From contig NZ_JAFICC010000021.1 of NCBI RefSeq assembly GCF_017833415.1, positions 1-63,328 on the forward strand: 63,328 bases of DNA, read 5' to 3'. The position numbers and the translations under genes were made by a program. Shown here piece by piece: positions 43,988 through 52,313 of the stretch; position 1 is the stretch's first letter, and every line of letters starts with the position of its first letter. The stretch is from Flavobacterium sp. 1355 (lineage in GTDB: Bacteria; Bacteroidota; Bacteroidia; Flavobacteriales; Flavobacteriaceae). The notes below the pieces were generated by a model. That model did not search any database. It worked only from the letters and a program-made list of their open reading frames with translations, and was not told the DNA's origin.

Positions 43988-44115
43988 TATAAAACGTTCT
44001 TCTGAATGACGTGTCCTGTAATTCAAACAAAATTTAAATCTCCTTAATCCTTTTTACTTCAATACTAAAAGCAGCATATCCTGCTTTGTTAATTTTCTGA
44101 TAATTATATTCGGAG

Positions 44116-44184
44116 ACTGCGAAATATTTAATCCTGATTTACTACTTTTAGTGCTTTAAATCAGGATATGAAATATTTCGCAGT
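44116..44184 (+). promoter_or_regulatory. Long hairpin enclosing the start codon of the downstream gene
   Basis: Inverted repeat: a 14-bp outer stem (44116-44129 with 44171-44184) and a 10-bp inner stem (44131-44140 with 44158-44167), a 17-nt loop, and one unpaired A (44130) opposite the unpaired ATG (44168-44170). The three-base bulge is exactly the start codon. If transcription begins upstream of 44116, the start codon and the first coding bases are locked in structure. Confidence 0.7.
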
Positions 44185-44941
44185 TTTCTTTTTCATGCTA
44201 TTCTCTACAATTGGCTTTTCACAAGACATAGAGACAACAGTTCCACAAAGAGTTTCAGGTTACATTATCAACGACAACAGTAAACAACCTTTATCTGGCG
44301 TAAATGTCATTAATACCAATAAAGTACGAGGAGCAAGATCTGATGAAAAAGGATATTTTGAAATTGATGTACAAGTAAATGATACACTACATTTCTCCAT
44401 CTTAGGATTTCAATCGCTAAGAATCAGAGTAACAAATGACTGGATAAAAAACAAAGTAACCAGAATTCAGCTTACTGAAAAAGCAATTGCATTAGAAGAA
44501 GTTGTTATTGCTCCTTTTAACCTTACAGGTTATCTTGAAGTCGATTCTAAGCTAATTCCAACTAAAGAAAATTACCGTTACAGTATTTCCGGCCTTACGC
44601 AAGGTTATGAAGCAGGAGAATATTCTCCAAATGCTTTTGGAAAAGTGCTGGGGTCTATTTTTAATCCTGCAGACGTCCTTTATGGTTTTTTTGGTAAAAA
44701 CGGAAAAGAGCTCAAGAAACTAAAGGAAATGAAAAAAGATGATACCGTGAGAAACTTACTTGAATCTAAATACGACCGCGAAACCGTTGCTGTACTATTA
44801 GGAATAAGCAAAGATGAGATTCCTGAAATTATGCACCGCTGTAACTATTCAGATTCTTTTATCCAAACAGCAAACGATTTGCAGATTATGGATGCTATCA
44901 GTGCCTGTTATGAACAATATAAAGTACTAAAACGTAATTAA
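44168..44941 (+). CDS. Carboxypeptidase-regulatory-like domain protein, exported
   Basis: A 257-residue protein: signal peptide (MKYFAVFFFMLFSTIGFSQ), a carboxypeptidase-regulatory-like (CarbopepD_reg_2) beta-sandwich at about 28-110 (VSGYIINDNSKQPLSGVNVI, ARSDEKGYFEIDV), then a C-terminal helical region of unknown fold (about 125-257). Such proteins act on the periplasmic side of the outer membrane, the same fold as at the N-terminus of SusC, but here it is not followed by a barrel. The ATG is the only one giving a proper signal peptide. It sits inside a long hairpin, so translation may be controlled by RNA structure. Specific function unknown. Confidence 0.82.
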   Translation: MKYFAVFFFMLFSTIGFSQDIETTVPQRVSGYIINDNSKQPLSGVNVINTNKVRGARSDEKGYFEIDVQVNDTLHFSILGFQSLRIRVTNDWIKNKVTRIQLTEKAIALEEVVIAPFNLTGYLEVDSKLIPTKENYRYSISGLTQGYEAGEYSPNAFGKVLGSIFNPADVLYGFFGKNGKELKKLKEMKKDDTVRNLLESKYDRETVAVLLGISKDEIPEIMHRCNYSDSFIQTANDLQIMDAISACYEQYKVLKRN

Positions 44942-44967
44942 TTATTATTTTTAAATAAAAATCAAGG

Positions 44968-44999
44968 TCCTCATTTACTATTAGTAATTGAGGATTTTT
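44968..44999 (+). terminator. Terminator
   Basis: Hairpin with TCCTCA / TGAGGA outer arms and AT-rich inner pairing, followed by TTTTTG. Between the carboxypeptidase-like gene and the cupin gene. Confidence 0.6.
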
Positions 45000-45036
45000 G
45001 TTTTAAAACCATCCATCAAGCCAAAAACGAAAAATT

Positions 45037-45375
45037 ATGAATACAATACCTTTTCAAACTATCGATTGGAGTCAAATTGAAAAAACAGAACATTCAGGAG
45101 AAACCGGAATTGCTTATTGGCAAACACTACAATTAAGCAGTTTACGAATTCGAAAAGTTACTTACTCTGAAAACTATATTGCAGATCATTGGTGCCAAAA
45201 AGGACATATTGTACATTGTCTGGAAGGAGAATTTATCAGCGAATTAGAGGATGGTCAAAAATTTACACTTTCAAAAGGAATGACGTATGTAGTTTCTGAT
45301 GATGCAAGCTCTCACCGTTCTATCACTACAAAAGGTGTAGAGCTGTTAATCATTGATGGTGACTTTTTAAAGTAA
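45037..45375 (+). CDS. DHCW-motif cupin-fold protein
   Basis: A 112-residue single-domain cupin. The family-defining cysteine-containing motif is present as ADHWCQKGHIVHCLEGEF (about 47-65), where His/Cys/His could coordinate a metal, followed by the second cupin strand set (SKGMTYVVSDDASSHRS). Small DHCW cupins have no established reaction. They may bind a metal and a small ligand. It is preceded by a terminator and followed by the 36-residue Lys-rich ORF, so it may share a transcript with it. Confidence 0.85.
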   Translation: MNTIPFQTIDWSQIEKTEHSGETGIAYWQTLQLSSLRIRKVTYSENYIADHWCQKGHIVHCLEGEFISELEDGQKFTLSKGMTYVVSDDASSHRSITTKGVELLIIDGDFLK

Positions 45376-45449
45376 TATTCTAAACAAAATCAGAATATTA
45401 TAGTTATATTTACTTATATCAAAAAAAGAAATAACTAAATTTAAATATC

Positions 45450-45560
45450 ATGGCAAAGAGTCAAGACGCTAAAAAAACGGTTAAAAAAGAACCGTTGAAA
45501 ACAGCTAAAGAAAAGAAAGAAGAAAAAAGAGAAAAGAAAAATTCTCCTAAAAGAGATTAA
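45450..45560 (+). CDS. Very small Lys/Glu-rich protein
   Basis: A 36-residue reading frame (MAKSQDAKKTVKKEPLKTA... ending NSPKRD) starting at 45450, preceded by an AT-rich leader with AAAGAAATAAC about 11 nt before the ATG. Composition is extreme: about half of the residues are Lys and most of the rest Glu, Arg or Ala, as in nucleic-acid or ribosome-associated tail peptides. It is shorter than usual gene-finder limits. It is plus-strand, 74 nt after the cupin gene and just before a hairpin terminator, which supports it being expressed. Function unknown. Confidence 0.5.
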   Translation: MAKSQDAKKTVKKEPLKTAKEKKEEKREKKNSPKRD

Positions 45561-45573
45561 AATCTCAGTTTTA

Positions 45574-45615
45574 CAGTCTCAGTTTGCAGTTTTTTGAAAC
45601 TGAATACTGAGACTG
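45574..45615. terminator. Terminator between converging genes
   Basis: 10-bp perfect arms CAGTCTCAGT and ACTGAGACTG with a 22-nt loop. It lies between the plus-strand small ORF and the minus-strand dipeptidase. No strong T-run follows. Confidence 0.5.
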
Positions 45616-45631
45616 TGACTGAACAATAAAA

Positions 45632-47092
45632 TTATTTTACCGGAATATTCGAAAGAATTTCCAAAACAAATTTCCAATATTTCTGAGCTGATGAGATACT
45701 TGCTCTCTCATCCGGAGAATGCGCTCCGTGAATTGTCGGCCCAAAAGAAATCATATCCATATCCGGATAATTGGTTCCCAGGATTCCACATTCTAAACCT
45801 GCATGACAAGCCACAACCTTAGGTTTTTCATTATTTTGTTTTTCGTAAATATCTTTTAAAACTTCTAATATTTCAGAATTTACATTTGGTGTCCAGCCAG
45901 GATAGGAACCAGCAAGCTCAACCTCACAGCCAACCAATTCAAAAGCAGAACGTAATGAGTTAGCCAAATCAAATTTTGAACTTTCAATAGATGAACGCGT
46001 TAAACAGCCTACCAGGATTTCGCCATCTTTTACAATTACTCTGGCTATATTATTTGAAGTTTCTACCAAATCATCCATATCAGCACTCATTCGGTAAACT
46101 CCGTTGTGAGCGGCATAAATTGCTCTTATAATACCTTCCTGAACACCTAAATCCATTACTTTTTCCGGCAAATCAGATTTTATGATCTCGATAGAAAGAT
46201 TTGGTTCTGTTGTTTTATATTCAGCTTTGATATCATTGATAATTTCCTGCATATCAAAAATGTAAGCTTCATCAAACATTTCAGAAATAATCACTTTTGC
46301 AACACTTTCTCTCGGAATTGCGTTTCGTAAGCTTCCGCCATTAATTTCAGCAACCTGTAAACCAAAGTTTTCAAAAGCATCAAACAACAAACGGTTCATA
46401 ATCTTATTAGCATTTCCTAAACCTTTATGAATATCCATTCCCGAATGACCTCCATTAAGACCTTTTACGGTAATAATATATCCAACAGAACCTTCCGGAA
46501 CTTCTTCTTCATGATAAGTCCTTGTAGCTGTTACATCAATTCCGCCTGCGCAACCTATATCAATTTCATCATCTTCTTCTGTATCAAGGTTTAATAAAAT
46601 CTGCCCCTGAAGAATTCCGCCTTTCAAATTTAAAGCACCAGTCATTCCGGTTTCTTCATCAATCGTAAATAATGCTTCAATTGCAGGATGCGGTATATCT
46701 TTACTTTCTAAAATAGCCATAATTGTCGCCACTCCCAATCCATTGTCGGCTCCCAGCGTCGTACCGCGGGCACGAACCCAGTCTCCGTCAACATACATAT
46801 CAATGCCTTGAGTATCGAAATCAAAAACGGTATCAGCATTCTTTTGGTGAACCATATCAAGATGTCCTTGCAAGACGATCGCTTTTCGATTTTCCATTCC
46901 CGGTGTTGCCGGTTTTCTGATGATTACGTTTCGGATATCGTCTTCAAAAGTTTCTAAACCTAAGCTGTTACCAAAGTTTTTCATAAACTCAATCACACGT
47001 TCTTCTTTCTTAGACGGACGCGGAACTGCGTTTAAATCTGCAAATTTATTCCAAAGTGCTTTTGGCTCCAGATTTCTTATTTCCTGACTCAT
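45632..47092 (-). CDS. pepD: Aminoacyl-histidine dipeptidase, M20 family (PepD)
   Basis: A 486-residue zinc dipeptidase (start MSQEIRNLEP; the longer frame's extra eight residues are unlikely). Metal-site motifs: LQGHLDMVHQ (His/Asp), GTTLGADNGLG, TIDEETGMTG (Glu pair) and the C-terminal ISFGPTIHGAHSPDE. PepD cleaves Xaa-His dipeptides such as carnosine and broader dipeptides in the cytoplasm. No signal peptide. It stands alone on the minus strand with a possible -7 box TAACTTTG at 47134-47127. Family and reaction are well supported. Confidence 0.93.
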   Translation of the reverse strand: MSQEIRNLEPKALWNKFADLNAVPRPSKKEERVIEFMKNFGNSLGLETFEDDIRNVIIRKPATPGMENRKAIVLQGHLDMVHQKNADTVFDFDTQGIDMYVDGDWVRARGTTLGADNGLGVATIMAILESKDIPHPAIEALFTIDEETGMTGALNLKGGILQGQILLNLDTEEDDEIDIGCAGGIDVTATRTYHEEEVPEGSVGYIITVKGLNGGHSGMDIHKGLGNANKIMNRLLFDAFENFGLQVAEINGGSLRNAIPRESVAKVIISEMFDEAYIFDMQEIINDIKAEYKTTEPNLSIEIIKSDLPEKVMDLGVQEGIIRAIYAAHNGVYRMSADMDDLVETSNNIARVIVKDGEILVGCLTRSSIESSKFDLANSLRSAFELVGCEVELAGSYPGWTPNVNSEILEVLKDIYEKQNNEKPKVVACHAGLECGILGTNYPDMDMISFGPTIHGAHSPDERASISSAQKYWKFVLEILSNIPVK

Positions 47093-47312
47093 TATATTTT
47101 GTTTGAAGTTTAACAATTAAGAGTTCCAAAGTTACAAAGTTTAAATTCTTTTTTGCCACAAATTTCCCGAATAAGTACTAATTATAATGGCTCTAAAATT
47201 TGATTATAGAAGATCCTATGTTTTATTAAATCAAAAAATTAGTGGAATTTGTGGCTAACTTTTTTTAATCAGTTAATATTGTATTTATATTTACGTATCT
47301 AAAAATTTAACT

Positions 47313-48374
47313 GTGAAACGAAAATATATTTTACCTCTCTTCCTTCTTGTTCAAATTATCTTTTTAAGAATACTGCCGTATTTTCCAGATTTTGTTGAAG
47401 GCTTTTACAGCAACAATTTATACAGCAGGATTTCGCATTTTTCCAGAGGCCTTTTAGGCAGAATTCCGTTTTCTGTAGGAGACTGTATTTATGCTGTTTT
47501 AATGATTTCTGTAATTAGCTGGCTTTGGAAAATCAGAAAAACATGGAAAACAGACTGGAAAGATCATCTTTTAAAAATGTTAGGCAAAATTTCTGTTTTT
47601 TACTTTTTCTTTCATCTCCTTTGGGCTTTTAATTATTATCGGGAACCTCTTTTTCAAAAGATGGAAATCAAACGGGAATATTCTGATGCCGATCTTTTAG
47701 CTTTTACAAAAAGATTAATTGTAAAAACGAACGAGATTCAACACCAGATTACAAAAAACGACACTGCGAGGATTGTTTTTCCGTATTATCAAAAAGAATC
47801 TTTTCAAATGATTTTAAACGGTTATGATAACTTAGCAAAAGAACACCCTTATTTTAAATACAAAGTTCTGAGTGTAAAAAAATCATTATTCAGTGTTCCC
47901 TTAACTTATATGGGATTTGGCGGTTATCTAAATCCGTTTACTAATGAGGCTCAGGTTAATGATTTGTTGCCTATGTACACTTTTCCACTGACTACAGCTC
48001 ACGAAATGGCTCATCAGATTGGTTTTGCCAGCGAAAATGAATGCAATTTTATTGGCGTTTTAGCATCCGTTAAAAATGATAATTTGTATTATAAATATGC
48101 AGGATACAGCTTTACTTTGCGTTATTGCATGGGAATCTGGCAATATAAAAATGAAAGGGTCTTTAAGGGATTAAAAAAACAAATAAATACCGGTGTATTA
48201 AAAAATTATCAGGAAAGTCAGGATTTCTGGAAAAAATACGACACCTTTATTGATGAGGGTTTTCACTTTCTTTATGATAGTTTTTTAAAATCAAACAACC
48301 AGAAAGATGGCATGGAGAGTTATAGTAAATTTATAGATTTAACGTTGAATTATTATAAAACAAGAAAACTTTAG
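47313..48374 (+). CDS. DUF3810 membrane protein with a zincin-like motif
   Basis: A 353-residue protein starting with GTG (MKRKYILPLF). Two or three transmembrane helices occupy the first ~110 residues. The C-terminal soluble domain contains TTAHEMAHQIGFASE (an HExxH zinc-binding motif near residue 230) with a downstream Glu in ASENECNFIG, as in membrane-bound metalloproteases. DUF3810 is a Flavobacteriia/Bacteroidota family with no proven substrate. It precedes an ECF sigma gene by 42 nt and may be co-transcribed. Protease activity is a structural inference. Confidence 0.83.
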   Translation: MKRKYILPLFLLVQIIFLRILPYFPDFVEGFYSNNLYSRISHFSRGLLGRIPFSVGDCIYAVLMISVISWLWKIRKTWKTDWKDHLLKMLGKISVFYFFFHLLWAFNYYREPLFQKMEIKREYSDADLLAFTKRLIVKTNEIQHQITKNDTARIVFPYYQKESFQMILNGYDNLAKEHPYFKYKVLSVKKSLFSVPLTYMGFGGYLNPFTNEAQVNDLLPMYTFPLTTAHEMAHQIGFASENECNFIGVLASVKNDNLYYKYAGYSFTLRYCMGIWQYKNERVFKGLKKQINTGVLKNYQESQDFWKKYDTFIDEGFHFLYDSFLKSNNQKDGMESYSKFIDLTLNYYKTRKL

Positions 48375-48416
48375 ATCAACTGTAACAAAAATCATTTCAT
48401 CACTACTAATAGTTAT

Positions 48417-48911
48417 ATGAGCGAAAATCTAGAACAGTCATTTGTTGCGCAATTGCAGGCAAATCAGAATATAATCCACAAGATTTGTAGATTATATACT
48501 GCTGGGGAAGATGCTCATAAAGACTTGTTTCAGGAAATTACCATTCAGTTATGGAAGGCGTATCCTAAATTTAGAGGCGATAGTAAATTTTCGACCTGGA
48601 CGTATCGTGTTGCGTTAAATACAGCCATTACCTTATATCGAAAAACCAAAAGAACCATATCTACCGTAGATTATGAAAGCCATCAGCATTTCGTAAAAGA
48701 CGTAGACTATAATTATGAAGAGGAAGAGCAGATTAAACTGATGTACAAAGCAGTTTATCAGCTTAATGACATCGAAAAAGCATTAGTTTTTATGTATTTA
48801 GAAGACAAAGATTATCAAGAAATAGCAGAAACCTTAGGAATCAGCGAAGTGAATGCACGTGTGAAAATGAACAGAATTAAAGGGAAACTTAAAAAAATAT
48901 TAAATCCTTAA
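48417..48911 (+). CDS. RNA polymerase sigma-70 factor, ECF family
   Basis: A 164-residue sigma factor: region 2 (about 10-85; KDLFQEITIQLWKAYPKFRG, STWTYRVALNTAITLYRK) and region 4 (about 105-160; LNDIEKALVFMYLEDKDYQEI and helix-turn-helix AETLGISEVNARVKMNRIK). It is the second ECF-type sigma in the window. The next gene, 8 nt downstream, encodes a membrane protein that could be a non-classical anti-sigma. Targets unknown. Confidence 0.92.
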   Translation: MSENLEQSFVAQLQANQNIIHKICRLYTAGEDAHKDLFQEITIQLWKAYPKFRGDSKFSTWTYRVALNTAITLYRKTKRTISTVDYESHQHFVKDVDYNYEEEEQIKLMYKAVYQLNDIEKALVFMYLEDKDYQEIAETLGISEVNARVKMNRIKGKLKKILNP

Positions 48912-48919
48912 AAATTATT

Positions 48920-49552
48920 ATGAAAGAACTGGATTTACTAAAAAAAGACTGGAAAAAGAATGCCGATTCTTTTCAACAAATTTCTGAAACCGAAATTTAT
49001 AAAATGATTCATAAAAAATCATCTTCAATCGTGAAGTGGATTTTGATTATAAGCATTTTAGAAATTTTATTCTGGACAGTCTCCAATTTATTTTTTAGCA
49101 CTGATGAAATGTTAATTAAGATAAAACATCCGGAAATGATTTTTTATCTGGAAGTGTTAACATACTTTAATTATGTTGTCGTTCTGATATTTGTTTATTT
49201 CTTTTACAAAAATTACAAGACTATTTCTACTACAGAATCTACAAAATTACTGATGAGCAGTATTTTAAAAACACGAAAAACGGTTCAGTATTATGTTTGG
49301 TACAACTTGGGAATGGCAGTGATAAGTTCTATAATTAGCTTTTTCATTGCATTTGTATACAACCCTGATATGACCTTTTTACGAGATAAGATAGCCACAA
49401 ACGGTAAAGCAATGTTTGTAACAGGCGGAATTTTAATTTTGGTAACTTTAGCGTTTTTAGGTGTTTTCTGGTGTTTTTACAGATTATTATACGGAACACT
49501 TTTACGCAGATTATATGCAAATTATAAAGAGCTGAAAAAGATAGATTTTTAA
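48920..49552 (+). CDS. Membrane protein, likely anti-sigma or sigma partner
   Basis: A 210-residue protein: short N-terminal cytoplasmic segment (MKELDLLKKDWKKNADSFQQ, about 1-38) followed by four transmembrane helices (about 39-60, 76-95, 120-145, 165-190). There is no zinc-binding anti-sigma motif. The amphipathic N-terminal tail could occlude the sigma factor encoded just upstream, as in membrane anti-sigmas of other ECF groups. Overlapping operon structure (8-nt gap) supports that function. Function is inference from genomic context only. Confidence 0.65.
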   Translation: MKELDLLKKDWKKNADSFQQISETEIYKMIHKKSSSIVKWILIISILEILFWTVSNLFFSTDEMLIKIKHPEMIFYLEVLTYFNYVVVLIFVYFFYKNYKTISTTESTKLLMSSILKTRKTVQYYVWYNLGMAVISSIISFFIAFVYNPDMTFLRDKIATNGKAMFVTGGILILVTLAFLGVFWCFYRLLYGTLLRRLYANYKELKKIDF

Positions 49553-49620
49553 GTAAGGGACTAAGGCTCTAAGCGACAAAGGTTCAAAGGTTTGATGCTA
49601 GCTTTTACGCCTATTTCAAC

Positions 49621-49689
49621 CTGAAACCTGAAACCTGAAACTTGAAACAAAAAATCTAAACTCTAAAATCTAAAATCAGAAATCTAAAC
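49621..49689. repeat. Two heptamer tandem arrays
   Basis: Four copies of a YTGAAAC heptamer (49621-49648), six A, then five copies of a TCTAAAM-like heptamer (49655-49689, one variant TCAGAAA). They fill the gap between two converging genes. Confidence 0.7.
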
Positions 49690-49692
49690 TAT

Positions 49693-50502
49693 TTAGTAGT
49701 CCCAGCGTCTCATTTGATTCAGTTCTTCCTGTATTTTTAATTCTTCTGCCGGAATAACTTTTAAAAATGATGGGTGTTGCTCAATTGCATATTCTACTTT
49801 TTCAACGATTTGTTCGATTGTATCATTTTCATAATCAATATCAAGAGGTTCTTTGATAATAAAGGACTGAAGTATGCCTTTCTTTTTCATTCGTAAACCT
49901 TTCTTATCAAAAGAACGGCGGAAACCGTCAATTACGATTGGGATTACAATAGGTTTGTGCTGTTTTATAATGTGGGCTGTCCCTTTGCGAACTGGCTTAA
50001 ACGACTTTGTAGTTCCCTGCGGAAAAGTAATTACCCAGCCATCTTCGAGAGCAATTTTAATATTTTCGGTATCATTAGGGTTCACATCACGTTTTTCTGT
50101 AACATCAACTCCTTTTGCGCGCCAGGTTCTCTCTACTGTAATAGCACCAACATAAGCCAGAATTCTTGGTAATAATCCCGCTTGCATCGTTTCTTTTGCG
50201 GCCACATAATACAAATTCATTTTGGGCTGCCATAAATAACCAATGTTTTTAATATTATCCTGACGGCCGCTTAAGCTCGCATTAAAAACATGAAACATGG
50301 CCACAACATCTGCAAAATAAGTCTGATGGTTAGATATAAACAAAACATTGGTATCCGGCAACGTTTTTATGATTTCAGATCCTTCAATCTGTAAGTCATT
50401 AAAACCTCTATATCTTCGGTGAGTCATGGCACCCAAAATACGGATTAACCATTTCTTGATGAATAATATATGTCCGAAAGGATTTCGTTTAAACAATCCC
50501 AT
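49693..50502 (-). CDS. 1-acyl-glycerol-3-phosphate acyltransferase-like (PlsC family)
   Basis: A 269-residue lysophospholipid acyltransferase. The catalytic NHxxxxD motif appears as SNHQTYFAD near residue 75-83, and the second block as FPQGTTKSFKPVRKGTAHI near 160-178. It would transfer an acyl chain to lysophosphatidic acid during phospholipid synthesis. The start is MGLFKRNPFG; a longer frame adds 14 residues. A hydrophobic segment near the N terminus suggests membrane association. Neighbours are functionally unrelated. Confidence 0.88.
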   Translation of the reverse strand: MGLFKRNPFGHILFIKKWLIRILGAMTHRRYRGFNDLQIEGSEIIKTLPDTNVLFISNHQTYFADVVAMFHVFNASLSGRQDNIKNIGYLWQPKMNLYYVAAKETMQAGLLPRILAYVGAITVERTWRAKGVDVTEKRDVNPNDTENIKIALEDGWVITFPQGTTKSFKPVRKGTAHIIKQHKPIVIPIVIDGFRRSFDKKGLRMKKKGILQSFIIKEPLDIDYENDTIEQIVEKVEYAIEQHPSFLKVIPAEELKIQEELNQMRRWDY

Positions 50503-50619
50503 AGCTCTATATTGTGTTTTGTTAGTTAAGTCGCAAACATACAAAATTTATTCATTTGGCAAAATCTTTACGCAATTTTGAAGATAAATCGTTATCGTAA
50601 TGATTATCAAATTGTTAAT

Positions 50620-51279
50620 TTATTGGTTTTGCAGATTTTCCTCAAAAGTTATTTTCAAAACTTCTCTTAATTCACTTAATATCATCGCCGTTGCCCCCCA
50701 CACTATATGATTTTGAATATTAAATGCAGGAACGAGAATATTGGCTCCGTAAGAAGTTGACAATGTGGCTTCGATAATAATTTCATCATCCAAAAAAACA
50801 GAAAGCGGCAATTCTATAACTGAAGCAACCTCACGTGCATCAGGATAAAACGAAAGTTCTTCTGATGAAATACCCAGAAAAGGATGTACTAAAAAATTAC
50901 TTGGAGGAATAAACATCGGGCTAAATTCCCTTATGACTTTGATATTTTCGGGCAAAACACCAATTTCTTCATGTGTTTCTCTTAAGGCTGTTTCTTCAAA
51001 ACCAGAATCTGTTGTTTCGTATTTTCCACCAGGAAAGGCAATTTGAGAAGAATGCACCCCATCGTAAGCATTACGAACGATTAAAACCAAATGTGTTTCC
51101 TTGTTTTTAGGATAAAGCAACATCATAACTGCGGCAATTCTGGGATTTAATGCGTTTATATCTAAATTTTTCAAACCCTCTGCCCGTTCTTTTGGAGCCA
51201 TTTTCAGGTGGGCCGAAGTAGCCGGCAGTTTCACCGGAATTATATTAGGAACATATTGCAAAAAATCTTGAAAATCCAT
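50620..51279 (-). CDS. Nudix hydrolase, CoA-pyrophosphatase type
   Basis: A 219-residue Nudix protein (start MDFQDFLQYV; a TTG start six nt upstream is disfavoured). The Nudix box is GGKYETTDSGFEETALRETH followed directly by EEIGVL. Downstream, REFSPMFIPPSNFLVHPFLG matches the CoA-pyrophosphatase (NudL) subfamily. It would cleave CoA or a related dinucleotide diphosphate. It is separated from the acyltransferase gene by about 120 nt and is divergent from the DUF4268 gene. Confidence 0.88.
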   Translation of the reverse strand: MDFQDFLQYVPNIIPVKLPATSAHLKMAPKERAEGLKNLDINALNPRIAAVMMLLYPKNKETHLVLIVRNAYDGVHSSQIAFPGGKYETTDSGFEETALRETHEEIGVLPENIKVIREFSPMFIPPSNFLVHPFLGISSEELSFYPDAREVASVIELPLSVFLDDEIIIEATLSTSYGANILVPAFNIQNHIVWGATAMILSELREVLKITFEENLQNQ

Positions 51280-51297
51280 ATTCAAAGTTTATTTTTG
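51268..51297 (+). promoter_or_regulatory. Promoter of the DUF4268 gene
   Basis: TTG (51268-51270), 19-bp spacer, TATTTTTG (51290-51297): a canonical Bacteroidota promoter. The ATG is 76 nt further on. The element overlaps the start of the divergent Nudix gene. Confidence 0.65.
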
Positions 51298-51372
51298 TAC
51301 TTTCAAATAAAATATAAATATAGTCCAGAAAACGCGTTTTCACAAGTTTTCCCGAATCTAAAGCCATAATAA

Positions 51373-51810
51373 ATGTACAGCAGAGAAGAATCACAAAGAA
51401 TGAAAAGAGAGTTTTGGGTGGCTTTCGCCGAAAAATATCCACGAAAATGGGTGCTTTATGATACTAAAATTAAGGATTTCTCTTTTAAGTTTTATGTAGA
51501 CAATAAAAAAGCTCAGGTTTTAATCGATATTGAACACCGAAGTGATGAGAAAAGAATTGCCTATTTTGAAAAATTAGAAGCTTTAAAAAATATACTGGAA
51601 GAGGAATTTATTAAAGATTTGGTTTTCGAAAAAAATTATACTTTAGAAAGTGGTAAAACTATTAGCAGAATCTGGGTTGAGAAACAAGGAATTGGCTTTA
51701 GTAATAAAAATAATTGGGATGCCATTTTTGATTTCTTCAACGAAAACATGCATGCCCTGGAAATGTTTTATCTGGAATATGATGAGTTTATAAAGGATGT
51801 CGAATCCTAA
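51373..51810 (+). CDS. DUF4268-family protein
   Basis: A 145-residue acidic/basic alpha-beta protein (MYSREESQRMKREFWVAFAE; VLIDIEHRSDEKRIAYFEKLE; NNWDAIFDFFNENMHALE). This is the family of DUF4268, often found alone or fused to restriction-like modules. The isolated version has no assigned function. A canonical promoter precedes it and a terminator hairpin follows. No signal peptide, so it is cytoplasmic. Confidence 0.82.
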   Translation: MYSREESQRMKREFWVAFAEKYPRKWVLYDTKIKDFSFKFYVDNKKAQVLIDIEHRSDEKRIAYFEKLEALKNILEEEFIKDLVFEKNYTLESGKTISRIWVEKQGIGFSNKNNWDAIFDFFNENMHALEMFYLEYDEFIKDVES

Positions 51811-51847
51811 GATGATAAGTTTCTGAGTTTAAAAATAGCGCATAAAA

Positions 51848-51884
51848 ACAAACCAGGCAGTTTTTAAAAAACTGCCGGGTTTGT
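51848..51884. terminator. Bidirectional terminator
   Basis: Long hairpin with arms ACAAACC(A)GGCAGTTTTT and AAAAACTGCC(G)GGTTTGT. Separates DUF4268 from the converging small exported gene. Confidence 0.75.
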
Positions 51885-51888
51885 TTTG

Positions 51889-52299
51889 TTAAACCGTAAA
51901 AATATTATAGACAACAATCTGATCATCATAGTTTATATAAAGCTGCTTACGATAATCCTGTTTCTTTCTGGTAATTATTGAAAGCTTACAATCATTGCCA
52001 TTATTGTCTTTACACAAAAAAGAATAAACAATATCGGTATCATTTTCTTCCCTTTCTATATATTCAATAATGTTAAATAGTTGGATTTCCTGAGAATACA
52101 CGACAATTCGGTGCTTATCTGTATCAAGAATTACAGAAAGATTTACCAAATCAAGATTTGACCATTCGCCCCATTTTCCTCTTTCATTCTTTTCCAGCAC
52201 GCTAAAACCTGATGTTTTAAAGCGATATGACTGACTGTAAGATTGCTGAAAACAAAGTCCTAAAAAAAGGATTAATATATAGTTACGTAAAGTATTCAT
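51889..52299 (-). CDS. Hypothetical exported protein
   Basis: A 136-residue protein with a signal peptide (LRNYILILFLGLCFQQSYSQ). The mature part is a small beta-rich domain (SYRFKTSGFSVLEKNERGKW near the start, QLYINYDDQIVVYNIFTV at the end) with two Cys in CKDNNGNDCK that could form a disulfide. I recognise no family. It starts 14 nt after the stop of the upstream flavoprotein gene, so it may be co-transcribed. Function unknown. Confidence 0.65.
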   Translation of the reverse strand: MNTLRNYILILFLGLCFQQSYSQSYRFKTSGFSVLEKNERGKWGEWSNLDLVNLSVILDTDKHRIVVYSQEIQLFNIIEYIEREENDTDIVYSFLCKDNNGNDCKLSIITRKKQDYRKQLYINYDDQIVVYNIFTV

Positions 52300-52313
52300 T
52301 TATTTTAGGGCTA

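Noticed and set aside
50503..50544. Longer start for the acyltransferase
   Set aside because: The extra 14 residues are leader-like and the ATG at 50502 begins a normal N terminus.
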